This document shows, in pieces, positions 11,170-21,972 of a DNA stretch of 64,000 nucleotides. The stretch is from Lepus europaeus (taxonomy: Eukaryota > Chordata > Mammalia > Lagomorpha > Leporidae). Where the stretch lies: positions 16,566,496-16,630,495 of the forward strand of contig NC_084829.1 in NCBI RefSeq assembly GCF_033115175.1, read 5' to 3'. Both the position numbers and the translations under genes were made by a program. Under the pieces are notes generated by a model. It did no database searches and had not been told where the DNA came from. It worked only from the letters and a program-made list of their open reading frames with translations. Each line of letters begins with the position of its first letter. Within the stretch, counting starts at the first letter, position 1.

Positions 11170-11822
11170 TGAAGGACCCTTATGGGGGAGAGGGACAAGA
11201 AACTAGGCCTGGGCAAATATCAGGGGCTTCTTAAGAGGATAGATGTTCCCCAGAGTCTAGCGGGCAGGACATTCTCTGGGAAGGAAAAGTCAATCCCCTT
11301 CAGAGAACCTCTAGGCACGCCCAGAGCAGAGCTGCCCCTCCCCTCTGGGAAACCTCTGGGCGCGCCCAGAGCAGAGCTGCCCCTCCCCTTCAGAGAGTCT
11401 CTAGGCGCGCACTTATGATGTCACTGCGACTGGCCAATCCTGTAACACCTCAGCACTCTCCCTCAGCACTCTCCCTCAGCATTCTCCGGTATGCTAATTG
11501 TCCCTCCGAACCAGCCAATCCCGTGCCACCTCTGCATTTTACACCAGCACTCTCCACCAGCATTCTTCGCCAGCATTCTCCCATATGCTAATGTCCCTCT
11601 GAACTGACCAATCCTACGCATGCGCATTAGGAATATGCTAATTCGTTGCCTATATAACCTGTGTGAAACTGCCGCTCAGGGCTCCTCACTGCCTGAGGTG
11701 GGGGCCCGTTTGTGCAAACGTTCAATAAAAACCTCGTGCTTTTTGCATCAACTGGTCTGGAGTCTGGATCTTTGGGCATCCTCCTGAGCAAGTGGGCATC
11801 TCTGCAACTGAGAGGTCCAACA
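11170..11822 (+). mobile_element. Solo retroviral LTR (class I ERV-like) with 4-bp target duplication
   Basis: Begins TGAAGGAC and ends GTCCAACA, a near-perfect terminal inverted pair, flanked by TTTC on both sides (11166-11169 and 11823-11826). The U3-like part has tandem units of about 50 bp (11297-11406), two CCAAT-containing repeats with ATGCTAAT octamer-like motifs (about 11490 and 11583), a TATATAA near 11650 and AATAAA near 11724. No internal retroviral sequence is attached. The 4-bp duplication and layout suggest a gammaretrovirus-like ERV. Gene function: none; it could act as a promoter or enhancer. Confidence 0.8.
11297..11406 (+). repeat. Tandem U3 repeats within the solo LTR
   Basis: Two full units and a partial third share the AACCTCTRGGCRCGCCCAGA and CAGAGCTGCCCCTCCCC segments. 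Such duplicated U3 blocks are commonly enhancer repeats in gammaretroviral LTRs. Confidence 0.7.
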
Positions 11823-11825
11823 TTT

Positions 11826-12695
11826 CTACTTCCACTCTAGCCTTGCATCCTCATTCCCACAACTCATTCTCTTTCCAGTTTATGAAATATATACATAAAT
11901 AAGCAATAAACCCAACCTTGATGGTTCTCTTTAAAGCCTTTAGTGGTTTGCCATTGCACTTTTTTGTTTTTAAGATTTTGTTTTTATTTATTTGAGAGTT
12001 AGAGTTACAGACAGAGAGAAGGAGCAACAGAGAGAAAAGTCTTCTGGTTACTACCCAAATGACTGCAAAGGCTGGTGCTGGGCTGATCTGAAGCCAGGAG
12101 ACAGGAGCATCTTCCGGGTCTCCCACATGGGTGCACGGCCATCTTCCACTGCTTTCCCAGGCCATTAACAGAGAGGAGAGTTGGATTGGAAGAGGAGCAG
12201 CCAGAATATGAACTGGTGCCCATATGGGATACCAGTGCTGCAGGGGGAAGCTTAGCCGACCATGCCACAGCACCGCCCCCCACCATTGCACTTTAAAATT
12301 CAAACTCCTTGACAGACATGGGGGCTCTTGTTTGTCCTGTCAGCCGGTTTCCCAGTCACTGTTTGAGTAATGCACTCCTGTTACTCTTTAGGGTTCAGTT
12401 TGAATGTTACCTCATCTCTCACCACCTATCTAAATAGGCCTTCCATTTGATTGATAACTTAGTGCCTACTTTGTATGTCTCATATCACTTATCACGACTC
12501 ACAATTATTTTATTTTTGTTGCTGCTTTTATTTTTGGTTTCTCTTACCCATTAAAATGTAAGCTCCAGCAAAAAACAAACAAACAAACAAAAACGCTGGT
12601 TCTATCTTTTTCATCCTTGTAGCCTTGGTGCCTCGCAAAATGCATGGCATGTCAGGAGTGCTCAGTGAATATTTATGCACTAAGACAAGTGAGTA
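11826..12695 (+). mobile_element. L2 LINE 3' fragment, interrupted by a C-SINE
   Basis: L2-type landmarks: AAAGCCTTTAGTGGTTTGCC, GGGTTCAGTTTGAATGTTAC, ACCCATTAAAATGTAAGCTC and CAGGAGTGCTCAGTGAATAT. The SINE at 11970-12283 interrupts it. Confidence 0.7.
11970..12283 (-). mobile_element. C-SINE inserted in an L2
   Basis: Flanked by CCATTGCACTTT on both sides, interrupting L2 sequence. Confidence 0.93.
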
Positions 12696-12863
12696 AATGG
12701 CAGTATCTGTCTAGATCATAACCAGGACACCAAGAAAAACTAAATAGAAAACTCTTCTAAGAGCTCGTTAATATAAACAATACTCAAATTCTCCACTGTG
12801 TTAAACACAGAAGGCTTAATTTTATGTGGCAGTTTGGAAATAAACATAAAAACTAATTGGGTC

Positions 12864-13183
12864 TGGGGCAGATGTTGTGGCACAATAGGTTGAGCCGCTA
12901 CTTGGGATGTCCACATTCCATATCAGAATGTTGGCTTGAGTCCTGGCTGTTCTGCTTCTGATCCAGCTCTCTGCTAATGTACTAGGAAAGCAGCAGATGA
13001 TCGCTCAAGTACTTGGGTCCCTGCCACCCACATGGGAGACCTGGATGGAGTTCCTGGCCGGGGCTGTTACAGCTACCTGGGGAGTGAACCAGTGGATGGA
13101 AATCCTCTCTTTCTCTCTTTCTCTTTCCATGTCTCTCCTTCTCTCTGTCACTCTGCCTTTCAACTAGATAAATAAATTTTTTT
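12864..13183 (+). mobile_element. C-SINE, older
   Basis: Flanked by ATTGGGTCT and ATTGGATCT. Confidence 0.9.
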
Positions 13184-13487
13184 TAAAGTATTGGATCTCA
13201 TTAAATAAATATGGAGTATTTGTAGAGTGTTTGACAATTCACTTGACGTAGGGAAAGCATATCAAAATAGTGCTGCCTTAAGTAAAATACAGATTTAGCA
13301 ATTGGAGCACTTGCAAAGGTAGGTAGGCTGAGTTTTCTCTTTTTCTCTCACTATATTTTTGCCTTTAAAATTTATTTCATTATTTTTTACATTAAAAATC
13401 TTAAGTGTATAAATGTAAGATCAATATAATCAGCACCATATACTGCCTCTTAGCTTTAAGTTTTCCAAAAATTATCATTATTCTTGT
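13184..13487. other. AT-rich spacer, nothing recognised
   Basis: No ORF, repeat family or splice-like exon seen. Confidence 0.5.
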
Positions 13488-13812
13488 TTAAAAGATTTAT
13501 TTATGTATTTGAAAGGTGGAAAGAGAGAGAGGAAGAGAGGAGAGAGCGAGCAAGTGAGTTTTTTTTCTACCCTCTGGTTCACTCCCCAAATGGCTGCAAT
13601 GGCCAGAGCTGGGCCAATCTGAAGCCAGGAGCCAGGAGCCTTTCCTATGTGGGTGCAGGGGCCCAAGTACTTGGGCCATCTTCCACTGCTTTCTCAGGCA
13701 CTTTTGCAGGGAGCTGTATTGAAGTAGAGCAGCCGGGATTCGAACCGGTGCCCATATGGAATGCTGACACTGCAGACAAGGCTTAACCTTCTATGCCACA
13801 GTGTCAGCCTCT
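13488..13812 (-). mobile_element. C-SINE, full length
   Basis: Flanked by TATCATTATT-like duplications; the tail has an expanded GAGA stretch. Confidence 0.92.
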
Positions 13813-14044
13813 ATCATTATTTACTTCAGCTATTGGAAAAATCATTATAGTTGCATTTGTGGCCTTTGTGTTTCCCTTGCCACGTCTGAGAGAGAACTGC
13901 CTTGTAAGTTCAGTATTTCTTTTTCCTGAATATTTTGATGATATGCCTTTTTATATTCATTTTTTGTAAAACTTTCTATATTGCATTTCACTTGCCCAAT
14001 TTGGAAGCTAGGCACTGCATTCCTAATATTGTTTTATTTTTGTC

Positions 14045-15040
14045 AAATACTTTATTAAATTATATCATATTTATAGTAAGGTGCACAAATTTTTTTGTTT
14101 ACATTTGAAGAATTGTTATAAAGGAAATTGACTTCATGTAAGCACCATCACCAAGATCAATAAACATAAACAGCACCCTAGTAGCCCTCATATTATCCTT
14201 CCCTACTCATTTTCCCCCACCAAAGGTAACTACTGTGTGCATTCTATCACAAAAATCTATCAGTAGATTATTTCTATCTGCTTTTGTATTAGTTTTCTAT
14301 TGCTTTGTAACAAATGACCACAAATTTAGCAGCTTAAAACAATGGTCAGTTGTTAGTGCACAATTCTATAGGTCAGAAGTTTGGCATAACCTGGCTGGTT
14401 TCTCTGCTCAGGGTGTGACAAGGTCGGAATCGACATGTCAGCCTTGATCCTGTGTTCTAATGACCAAGTTCTGGGAAGAAATTGACTTCCAATCGTGTTC
14501 TTGCTGGCAGATTCCAACTTCTCGCAGTGTACGACTAAACTCCAGGTAGGACTGAGGCCCCTCTTTCTTTGCTTGGCTGCTAGCCAGTGAGTGACTGGTC
14601 TCGGCTTCTGGAGGCAGCCTACAATCCTTTTTAGCTCTCTCCATAGTAAAGTTAGCAATCGTGCACCAAATCCTTATTATGCTTTGGATCTCTGACTTCC
14701 TTCTCTACCGTAAGCCAGAGAAAACTTTGCTTTTAAAGGAATTATGTAAATAGGTGGGTCCCATTCAAGCAACTCCATATCATAAAGTCAACTGGTTAGT
14801 TATCTTACTTACACCCTTCCCTGTATGCGCTATCACAGGAGTAACTTTAGAAGTCTACCTGCTATAATAGTAGTGTTTATTCCACAGTTAATGGACATTT
14901 GGGAAAGTTCTACTGTGAAGTTGTTAAGAATAAAGCTGCTCTGGAAATTCCTATATTTATCTTTTAGTGGACATACACATTTATTTCTTTGAGTGTATAT
15001 CCAGGAGTTGAATTGCTAGGTCATATATATTCAGCTTCTC
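14045..15040 (+). mobile_element. Old LINE-like fragments (several pieces)
   Basis: Pieces at about 14050-14260 (AAGCACCATCACCAAGATCA) and 14880-15040 (AATAAAGCTGCTCTGGAAAT, TATCCAGGAGTTGAATTGCT) look like L1M 3' sequence. Between them, 14290-14720 holds an ancient repeat (GTAACAAATGACCACAAATT, GCAGCTTAAAACAATGG) that I cannot assign. Confidence 0.5.
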
Positions 15041-15651
15041 AAAGAATGATGAGACCATCACTCAATATCTGAAAATAAAAGACAGCTGAAGATGTGTTCT
15101 GACTAGGGATTTTGAGAAGCATGAGTTCAGTGATTGGTGGATCTTTGGGTGTTTAAGCGGGCTGACGTCATCAGTGGGAGCATAGTTATGGGACAGACTG
15201 TTGCTGATTCGTGTCCCTCAGGTTTGTATTGGGATAAGTTTGTTCCTTGCTGACTGATTTTCAAAAGCTACTCATTGTCACTAATTGGTTGGCTTGCAAA
15301 GCATGTTCTCAGTGAACTGGGATCCAACAGACCGCTTATGGGCCACTTGTTTCACAGCTACAGCACAGTCCGTCTTTTTCTAGGAGTGTGGGAACTGTTT
15401 ATTCTCAAGATTAATAGATAGTTCAATGGATTTGCCAAATGTCTATATCCATTAATCTCTCAATATTACCATGAGAGTTACATTTGTCCCTTCCTCATAT
15501 ACCCTTAAATTATAGGATATATATTTGCCTTTAGAATTTTTCAGTGAAGTCTGTTGTTCAGTGTTCATATTCTCCCAACAGCAACTGGACTGAACATCCA
15601 TTGTATCTTATACATTAGAATTTTAGTTTCACATTCCTCCCATTTTTTTTT
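15041..15651. other. Unassigned unique-looking sequence
   Basis: Includes GCGGGCTGACGTCATCAGTG with a full TGACGTCA CRE palindrome near 15163. No gene seen. Confidence 0.45.
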
Positions 15652-15943
15652 CTTAAAGATTTATTTATTTGAAAGGCAGAGTTGCAGAGAGAGAGACATC
15701 TTCCATCTGCTGGTTCACTCCCCAGTTGGCCACAACAGCTGGAGCTGTGCTGATCTGAAGCCAGGAGGCAGGAGCTTCTTACAGGTCTCCCACATGGGTG
15801 CAGCGGCCCAAGGACTTAGGCCATCTTCTATTGCTCCCGGGCCATAGCAGAGACTATGGAGCAGCTGGGACTCAACCCGGTGCCCATATGGGATAACGGC
15901 ACTACAGTGACAGCTTTACCCGCTATGCCACAGCGCTGGCCCC
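15652..15943 (-). mobile_element. C-SINE
   Basis: Complete head (CACAGCGCTGGCCCC) and tail (AAAGATTTATTTATTTGAAA); small internal deletions. Confidence 0.92.
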
Positions 15944-15954
15944 CTAACTTCATC

Positions 15955-16310
15955 TCTTAACTCACATATGTTACCCACACTCAACATTCTATGGTTAAGC
16001 CACAAGATCGCCATCTGTTCTTAGAGCCACTATGTACACCCTTCAATGCCTCTGCTCATGTTGTTTGCTTGTTTTGTAATGTTGAATCCCCTCCTATCAC
16101 CCTTTCTCTGCCTGGTAAATTCTTGTTCATTATTTCAGCCTAATTCAAATGTACTTACTCCTGAGCCACATTCTTTCAGTGTCACATAACCGAATTTCTT
16201 ATTTGTTCCCTGGATATTCGATTGAGGTCTGTATCATATCACATATAAATTCTGGTATTATAGCTAGTCTTAGATGTCCTGTTTACCACCTATACCTAAT
16301 ATGTTAACTC
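15955..16310 (+). mobile_element. L2-like fragment
   Basis: CCTAATTCAAATGTACTTAC and the pyrimidine-rich flanks resemble L2 3' sequence. Weak match. Confidence 0.4.
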
Positions 16311-16464
16311 TCTACCAGACTTTTAAACTACTACTATTTATGTATCTTTATTTTTTGGACAAATGTTATTCCAAATATTTTAAAAGTCAGAAAATGCTAT
16401 GAACTAGTCAGTGAAAAGTAAAATTTCTTTTTGATTCCACAGTTTTCTCCAGAGGTTACTTCTC

Positions 16465-16900
16465 TATATCAGTTATCTCTTGCCATATAATGTACTGTAA
16501 CACGAAGTTTCTGGCATATAATAATCAACATTTAGCACATGAGTCCATGGAGCACAGCTGAGCTGGGGTGGATATGGCTAATATGTACATTTGCAGTCAG
16601 CTCTGGGTTGGCCAAGCAGCTCTGCAGATCTCAGGATGGCTTCCTTTACCTGTCTGGGGATTAGCTGGCCATTAGTGGATCAAAGACAGCCACATCTGCT
16701 CTACCGGGGTGACTTGGCTCTGCCCTGCACATCTCGTCATCTGCAGGGTAATCTGGGTGTGTCCTCCTTATCTTGGCAATTCTGGAGAACAAGAGTAAGG
16801 CAGCCCAATCAAACAAGCACCTCTCAAACCTCTGTTTGCATCGCATTTGTTTATGTCACATTCCCCAAGTCAAGTCACATGGGTTAGCCCAGAGTCACAA
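16465..16900 (+). repeat. Ancient interspersed repeat, related to 14290-14720
   Basis: Decayed copy with TTATCTCTTGCCATATAATG and CAGCTGAGCTGGGGTGGATA, aligning loosely with the family seen at 14.3 kb. Family not assigned. Confidence 0.4.
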
Positions 16901-17006
16901 TGGGAAGGCGCTACGAAGTTCATGGCTATAGAGAAGGGAGGATAATTGAGGCCAGTAATGTACTCTGCAGAAACCTTTGCCAGTTTCTATAAATAAGCAA
17001 ATACCA

Positions 17007-17283
17007 GGGCCGGCGCCGGTTCTTGTCCCAGCTGCTCCTCTTCCAGTCCAGCTCTCTGCTGTGGCCCAGGTGTGCAGTGGAGGATGGCCCAAGTGCTTGG
17101 GCCTTTTCACCTGTGTAGGAGACCAGGAAGAAGCACCTGGCTCCTGGCTGCAGATCGGCACAGCTCTGGCTATTGTGGCCATTTGGGGAGTGAACCAACG
17201 GAAGGAAGTCCTTTCTCTCTGTCTCTCTCTCTCACTGTCTGTGGCTCTAACTCTCAGATAAGTAAATAAAAATATTTTTAAAA
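17007..17283 (+). mobile_element. C-SINE with internal deletion in the head
   Basis: The head jumps from GGGCCGGCGC straight to CGGTTCTTGTCCC, losing the A-box region. A duplication AAATAAGCAAATACCAG flanks it exactly, so this deleted form was inserted as such or lost the segment later. It lies about 240 bp upstream of the ZSCAN31 SCAN remnant. Confidence 0.93.
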
Positions 17284-17526
17284 ATAAGCAAATACCAGTT
17301 ATGTGCACATAATGCTCTTAGTCAATGATGTGATTTATGTAATGGAGGTCCCCTAAGATTACATTTCCTAATGATGTCATGGCCATCACAGTTCACACAA
17401 TGACTAGATCGTCTGCATTTCTCACGATGTGTCCCTGTCATTAACTGACGTGTGACTGTGTACAGTTATTAGTATAAATTGTAACATTCTGTTCATTGTT
17501 TCCATAGTTTTTATTGTTTTCCATAG

Positions 17527-17864
17527 TAGAACAGATCCCTCCCTGGGAGCAGGGCACCTACCTTCCAGTGAGCAGCTTCTCTGGCCAGGAGGCCTCCTGC
17601 AAACTTTTTAGGCAGTTTTGTTACCAAGAGACTCCAGGTCCCCGGGAAGCTCTGAGTCGGCTCCGAGAGCTCTGTCATCAGTGGCTGAGGCCAGAGACGC
17701 ACACCACGGAGCAGATCCTGGAGCTGCTGGTGCTGGAGCAGTTCCTGAGTGTCCTGCCTAAGGAGCTGTGGGCCTGGGTGAGGGAGCTCCATCCAGAGAG
17801 CGGGGAGGAGGTGGTAGCCATGGTTGAAGATCTGGAGCAAGAGTTTAGCGAGCCAGGGAACCAG
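17527..17864 (+). pseudogene. ZSCAN31: ZSCAN31 SCAN exon remnant
   Basis: Open from [10 protein letters not shown] to ...EPGNQ with a complete SCAN core ([28 protein letters not shown]) and an intact GTGAGG donor at 17865. No in-frame ATG precedes the domain; the open frame starts at a TTG. The SCAN sequence is well preserved compared with the finger exon, which suggests recent loss or residual use. Confidence 0.85.
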
Positions 17865-18256
17865 GTGAGGGGAGAGAGATGGCCTTCTGACTTGCAGTGC
17901 TACATGAACGGTGAAGTTTGGTGACAGGAGTTAGCTGGCAAGGGCACATGTATTGGCTCGCTGTATTAGTTACTCTAACATCCCTTCTGCCACATTTTCT
18001 GTTCAGTAGAAGAGAGCCATTATGTATAGCCACACGGAAGGGGAGGGGAATTGGATTCCACCTTTTTAAAACAACGAATATCCACTAAAATGTGGACATA
18101 TTTTAAACCACCATGTCCAAGTGGGCCTCTCTTGTTTTCTCTTTCTGGAATTAAACTCTGGTCCTTCTGTTGTACCATCGCTCTAAAAAATGTTTTATTT
18201 GTTCATGTGATCTCTTTGAGTATTAGGTTGGGATCCAATAGTCCTTTTTTGGTTTT

Positions 18257-18573
18257 TTAAGATTTATTTATTTTATTTGAAAGGCAGAGTTTCTTAGAGG
18301 CAGAGAGAGAGAGAGGGAGAAGTCTTCCACCCACTGGTTCACTCCCCAAATGGCCTCAACGGCTGGAGCTGAGCCAATCTGAAGCCAGGAGCTTCTTCCG
18401 GGTTTCCCACGCGGGTGCAAGGGCCCAAGGACTTGGGCCATCTTCCACTGCTTTCCCAGGCCATAGCAGAGAGATGGATTGGAAATGGAGCAGCCAAAAT
18501 TTGAACCCGCACTCATATGGGATGCTGGCACTGCAGGCGACGGCTTTACCCGCTATGCCACAGCACCAGCCCC
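18257..18573 (-). mobile_element. C-SINE in the ZSCAN31 intron, next to the linker exon
   Basis: Flanked by ATAGTCCTTTTTT. It ends about 45 bp before the linker exon, in the region where the acceptor tract should be. Confidence 0.94.
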
Positions 18574-18617
18574 TTCTATAGTCCTTTTTTGAACCTGAAT
18601 ATACCTACCTGCCTCAA

Positions 18618-18740
18618 GCCTCAGAACAAGAACACGGAGGTGCTGAAGTGCCCTCAGAGGATGTGGCACATATGAAGGCCAAGCAGGAATCCACAGTCAT
18701 CCAGCTTCAGTCCATGGTGACACAGCTCAAGGAGCACAAG
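18618..18740 (+). pseudogene. ZSCAN31: ZSCAN31 linker exon remnant
   Basis: Translates [20 protein letters not shown]... through ...MVTQLKEHK before a GTAAGG donor at 18741. The expected CAG|G acceptor has become AAG|CC, so normal splicing would shift the frame by one base. A minus-strand C-SINE ends about 45 bp upstream. Confidence 0.75.
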
Positions 18741-18779
18741 GTAAGGACTTTGACAGTTTATTTGGGAGACATCTGTGGC

Positions 18780-19010
18780 TATGCATAGGACAATAGTTAA
18801 GACTGTGGAGTCTGGGGCCAAATTGCCTGGTTGGAATTTAAGCACTGCTGCTTAGTAGGTCCACAACAATGAGCAGGTCAGGCAACCTCTTTGGGCCTTC
18901 TGTTTGTGCATCTGTGATGTGAGGATAATCCTGTTTCTAAGCCACACAGTAATTTTAGCGCTTAATAAATGAATGTAATGAGATACTTACAACAGTGCCT
19001 TGTATCAAAG
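18780..19010 (+). mobile_element. MIR in ZSCAN31 intron
   Basis: MIR order is visible: AATAGTTAAGACTGTGGAGT, TTTGTGCATCTGTGATGTGA, AGCGCTTAATAAATGAATG. Confidence 0.65.
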
Positions 19011-19235
19011 TTCTGTAGTACCTGCTTGCATACAAACCCTCTGGGAGCCTCACTTTCACTGGGTGATCCCTTCTAGCCTTTGCAGCAGAGCCAATGACCT
19101 TATTATCTCCGGGTAACCACTTCTCACTCTCCACTGACAATCTTGTATTCCTAGACTGTGTCTGATATGGACATTTCTAGTCCCATCCTGATTGTACTCT
19201 TTCATAAAGGCGAGACATGACATTGTTTGGCCATT

Positions 19236-19592
19236 TATTATTATTATTATTATTACTATTATTTTTGACAGGCAGAGTGGACAGTGAGAAAGAGAGAGAG
19301 AGAGGTCTTCCTTTACCGTTGGTTCACCTTCCAATGGCCGCTGTGGCCAACGCGCTGCAGCTGGCATGCTGTGCCGATCCGAAGCCAGGAGCCAGGCGCC
19401 TCTCCCGATCTCCCATGCAGGTGCAGGGCCCAAGCACTTGGGCCATCCTCCACTGCACTCCCGGGCCACAGCAGAGAGCTGGACTGGAAGAGGGGCAACC
19501 GGGACAGAATCCGGCGCCTTGACCGGGACTAGAACCCGGTGTGCTGGCGCCACAGGCAGAGGATTACCCCATTGAACTGCGGTGCCGGCCCT
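19236..19592 (-). mobile_element. C-SINE, GC-rich subfamily, with (TTA)n tail
   Basis: Flanked by TGGCCATTTATTATTA on both sides; the tail has become a TTA microsatellite. Confidence 0.94.
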
Positions 19593-19639
19593 GGCCATTT
19601 ATTATTATAATTTTTCCAGGTAGTAAAACCATACCTGAG

Positions 19640-19977
19640 GGGCTGGCGCTGTGGCGCAGCAGGTTAACGCCCTGTCCTGAAGCGCCAGCATCCCATATGG
19701 GCACTGGTTCTAGTCCTGGTTGCTCCTCTTCCGATCCAGCTCTACTATGGCCTGGGAAAGCAGTGGAAGATGACCCAAGTCTTTGGGCTCCTGCACCCAC
19801 GTGGAAGATCTGGAGGAGGCTCCTGGCTCCTGGCTTCGGATTGGCACAGCTTCAGCCATTGCAGCCATCTGGGAAGTGAAGCATCGGATGGAAGACCTTT
19901 CTCTCTCTCTGCCTCTCCTCTCTCTGTGTAACTCTGACTTTCAAATAAATGAATAAATCTTTAAAAAAAAAAAAAAA
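19640..19977 (+). mobile_element. C-SINE abutting the ZSCAN31 finger exon
   Basis: Full-length copy whose A-tail ends where the finger-exon remnant begins, replacing the normal acceptor context. With the copy at 19236 it makes an inverted pair. Confidence 0.94.
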
Positions 19978-19979
19978 CC

Positions 19980-20714
19980 TGAAAACCCAGAGATGGCATT
20001 GAAGCAAGGAGTCTTAAAAGAAATGAAACATTTGGGGGACACCAGCGTCCCGAGTGATGTTCCTCTGAATTGCAATACAGAGAAATCGTGAGAGCAGAAG
20101 AGAAAAGCAGCGGGGAAACCCTGCTGGAGGAAGTCGTCACAGGTGCAAGGGATGTGGGAAAAGCTTCACTCGGAATCCAGTCCCCATGCAGCATCAGCGA
20201 ATCCGCACTGGGGAAAAGCCATACGAATGCGAAAAGTGTGGGAAGGCCTTTAGCCAGGGGTCAGGCCTGAATGAACTTGAGCGGAGTCACACCGGAGAGA
20301 AGCCCTGTCAGTGTAAGGAGTGTGGGAAAGCCTTCTCACTAGACACAAAGAGTCCGCACAGGGGAGAAGCCGGACGAATGTGAGGCGTGCGGGACGGCTT
20401 TCCACCTTAGCTCATACGTGGTTCAGCGCCAGAGGATGCACACCGGAGAGAAGCGCTACCTGTGAACCGAGTGTGGCAAAGCCTTCAGTCAGAATGCGGG
20501 GCTCTTCCAACATCTCCGGGTCCACCCTGGCCAGAGACCCTATCCGTGCAGCCAGTGCAGTAAAAACTTTCATAGGCGGACACTTCTCACCAAACATCAG
20601 AGGATCCGGACTGGAGAGAGGCCGTGCGAGTGCGCCGAGTGCGGCAGAGCCTTCAGCCTTCGCTGCAACCTCACTAGGCACTGTAGGATCCACACTCTGG
20701 CTCAGCGGGACTGA
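19980..20714 (+). pseudogene. ZSCAN31: ZSCAN31 zinc-finger exon remnant
   Basis: Begins just after the A-tail of a plus-strand C-SINE, with MALKQGVLKEMKHLGD resembling the pre-finger segment. Seven finger-like units can be traced across frames: [24 protein letters not shown] (partly deleted), CEACGTAF, a unit with its first Cys turned to stop, CSQCSKNF and CAECGRAF. Several end in Arg instead of the last zinc-binding His (HQRIR). The last unit ends at a TGA at 20712-20714. Confidence 0.85.
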
Positions 20715-21972
20715 TTCCAGGCACTCCCAGGCTCCTGAGTGGGGCCTGCTTGGAAAGTAAGATTTTCCAGTGGCTTTTTCTGTTCTTGGCAAATTTATTT
20801 TGCGTTGAAAGGCATAGCTTGTCTACAAGCCTGGATTGGGGGGCGGGTGTGGCTCCTTCTTTATCCCTTAGTTTGTTTTTTGATAATTTCCCTTACAGGG
20901 ATAGAATCGTATCTGGAAAGAAATTTGGCATAGAGGGGGCTGTTCTTGATTAATGCTGAGTACTCAACAACTTTAAAAGACCAGTATCTGTGTGCAGGTC
21001 TTTAAGATGGGTGAGCTCAAAGGATACTCGGAGGTCTTTATATCTGCATGAGTTAATTTTACACAGACAGGGGTTTGGGGAATAAGAATCAGTCATATTC
21101 CCACGGGAGTTACTGCTGTGGCTCCCCCCTCCCCCGGGGACGTGGTTGGTGATCTCTGGGGTGCTTTCATTAGATCATTTCATCATTAAGTGGTGGGAAC
21201 TCTGTAGCCATGACAGTTTAAGTATCTATGTCCCATTTCAGATCTAACTTCAGATTCTCAGGGCCGGTCATTACAATATTTAAGGTCTCCATTTTTATTA
21301 GAAATAATGCCTAAGAGCTTCTGTTCTTCACAGTGTACTTCTTTAATTTCCAGATTGTTCTGTCAGCATATGCTTCGCCACTGCTGCTTGGGGGTTAGCT
21401 GGTACCCTGGAGTGCCAGCATGAGCAGTATCGTTGAGCCCTAAGGACTCTCTGACCCTGGAGAGTTTGCATCTTAGGGAGACAGCATGCTCAGGCTGTTT
21501 GCTATTAGTGTTAAACATATGCTTTGCACAAGGCAGTTGAAATTCAAATCGTGACTGTGCCTTTGTAAGCTGTGGGACTTTACATGTAACGGGTCTACAC
21601 ATGCCCCTGCTACAGTCTCCCTCACCTGTAAACTAGGGGAAGAAAACCGTAGAACACAAACTTAGAAAACACCGAAAACATAGCTGTCAATAAGTATGCA
21701 TTGTGATTTACATAAGTCATTTAATACCGTTTAGCAAATGTGGGTAGAATTTTAAGTATCATATTAAAAAACGAAATAGGATATTAAATGTCAGTGCTAA
21801 CATTCTTATAATTTTCTTCACAGTCAGAATTTGAATCAGAATTTCAGAAGAAAGTTACAGCTTAAAAGTATACTGCTGTAAACCTTTGAATTTTACTTTT
21901 TTAAAAGTTATGTATATGTATTTTCCTTATAGCCTAGGAACCACACAAAAAAAATTCTTTTAAAATTCCTTT
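20715..21972. other. ZSCAN31 3' flank
   Basis: May include the old 3' UTR. Apart from the MIR at 21500-21725, nothing was recognised. Confidence 0.45.
21500..21725 (+). mobile_element. MIR fragment
   Basis: AAATTCAAATCGTGACTGTG and CTCACCTGTAAACTAGGGG match the MIR core loosely. Confidence 0.5.

Larger units (their letters stand above)
17527..20714 (+). pseudogene. ZSCAN31: ZSCAN31 unitary pseudogene (SCAN exon, linker exon, finger exon)
   Basis: Three exon remnants lie in order: 17527-17864 (SCAN), about 18618-18740 (linker) and about 19980-20714 (zinc fingers). The SCAN portion and fingers resemble human ZSCAN31 (ZNF323) as I remember it, and the locus is convergent with PGBD1, as in human. 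The gene looks dead. The segment that should encode the start methionine and about 18 residues is missing. There is a TGA at 20089-20091, a deletion with frameshifts in finger 3 near 20335-20350, and a TGA at 20463-20465 replacing the first cysteine of finger 5. C-SINEs sit just upstream of the linker and finger exons. The copy is exon-structured, so it is a decayed native locus and not a retrocopy. A rescued isoform cannot be excluded. Confidence 0.85.
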
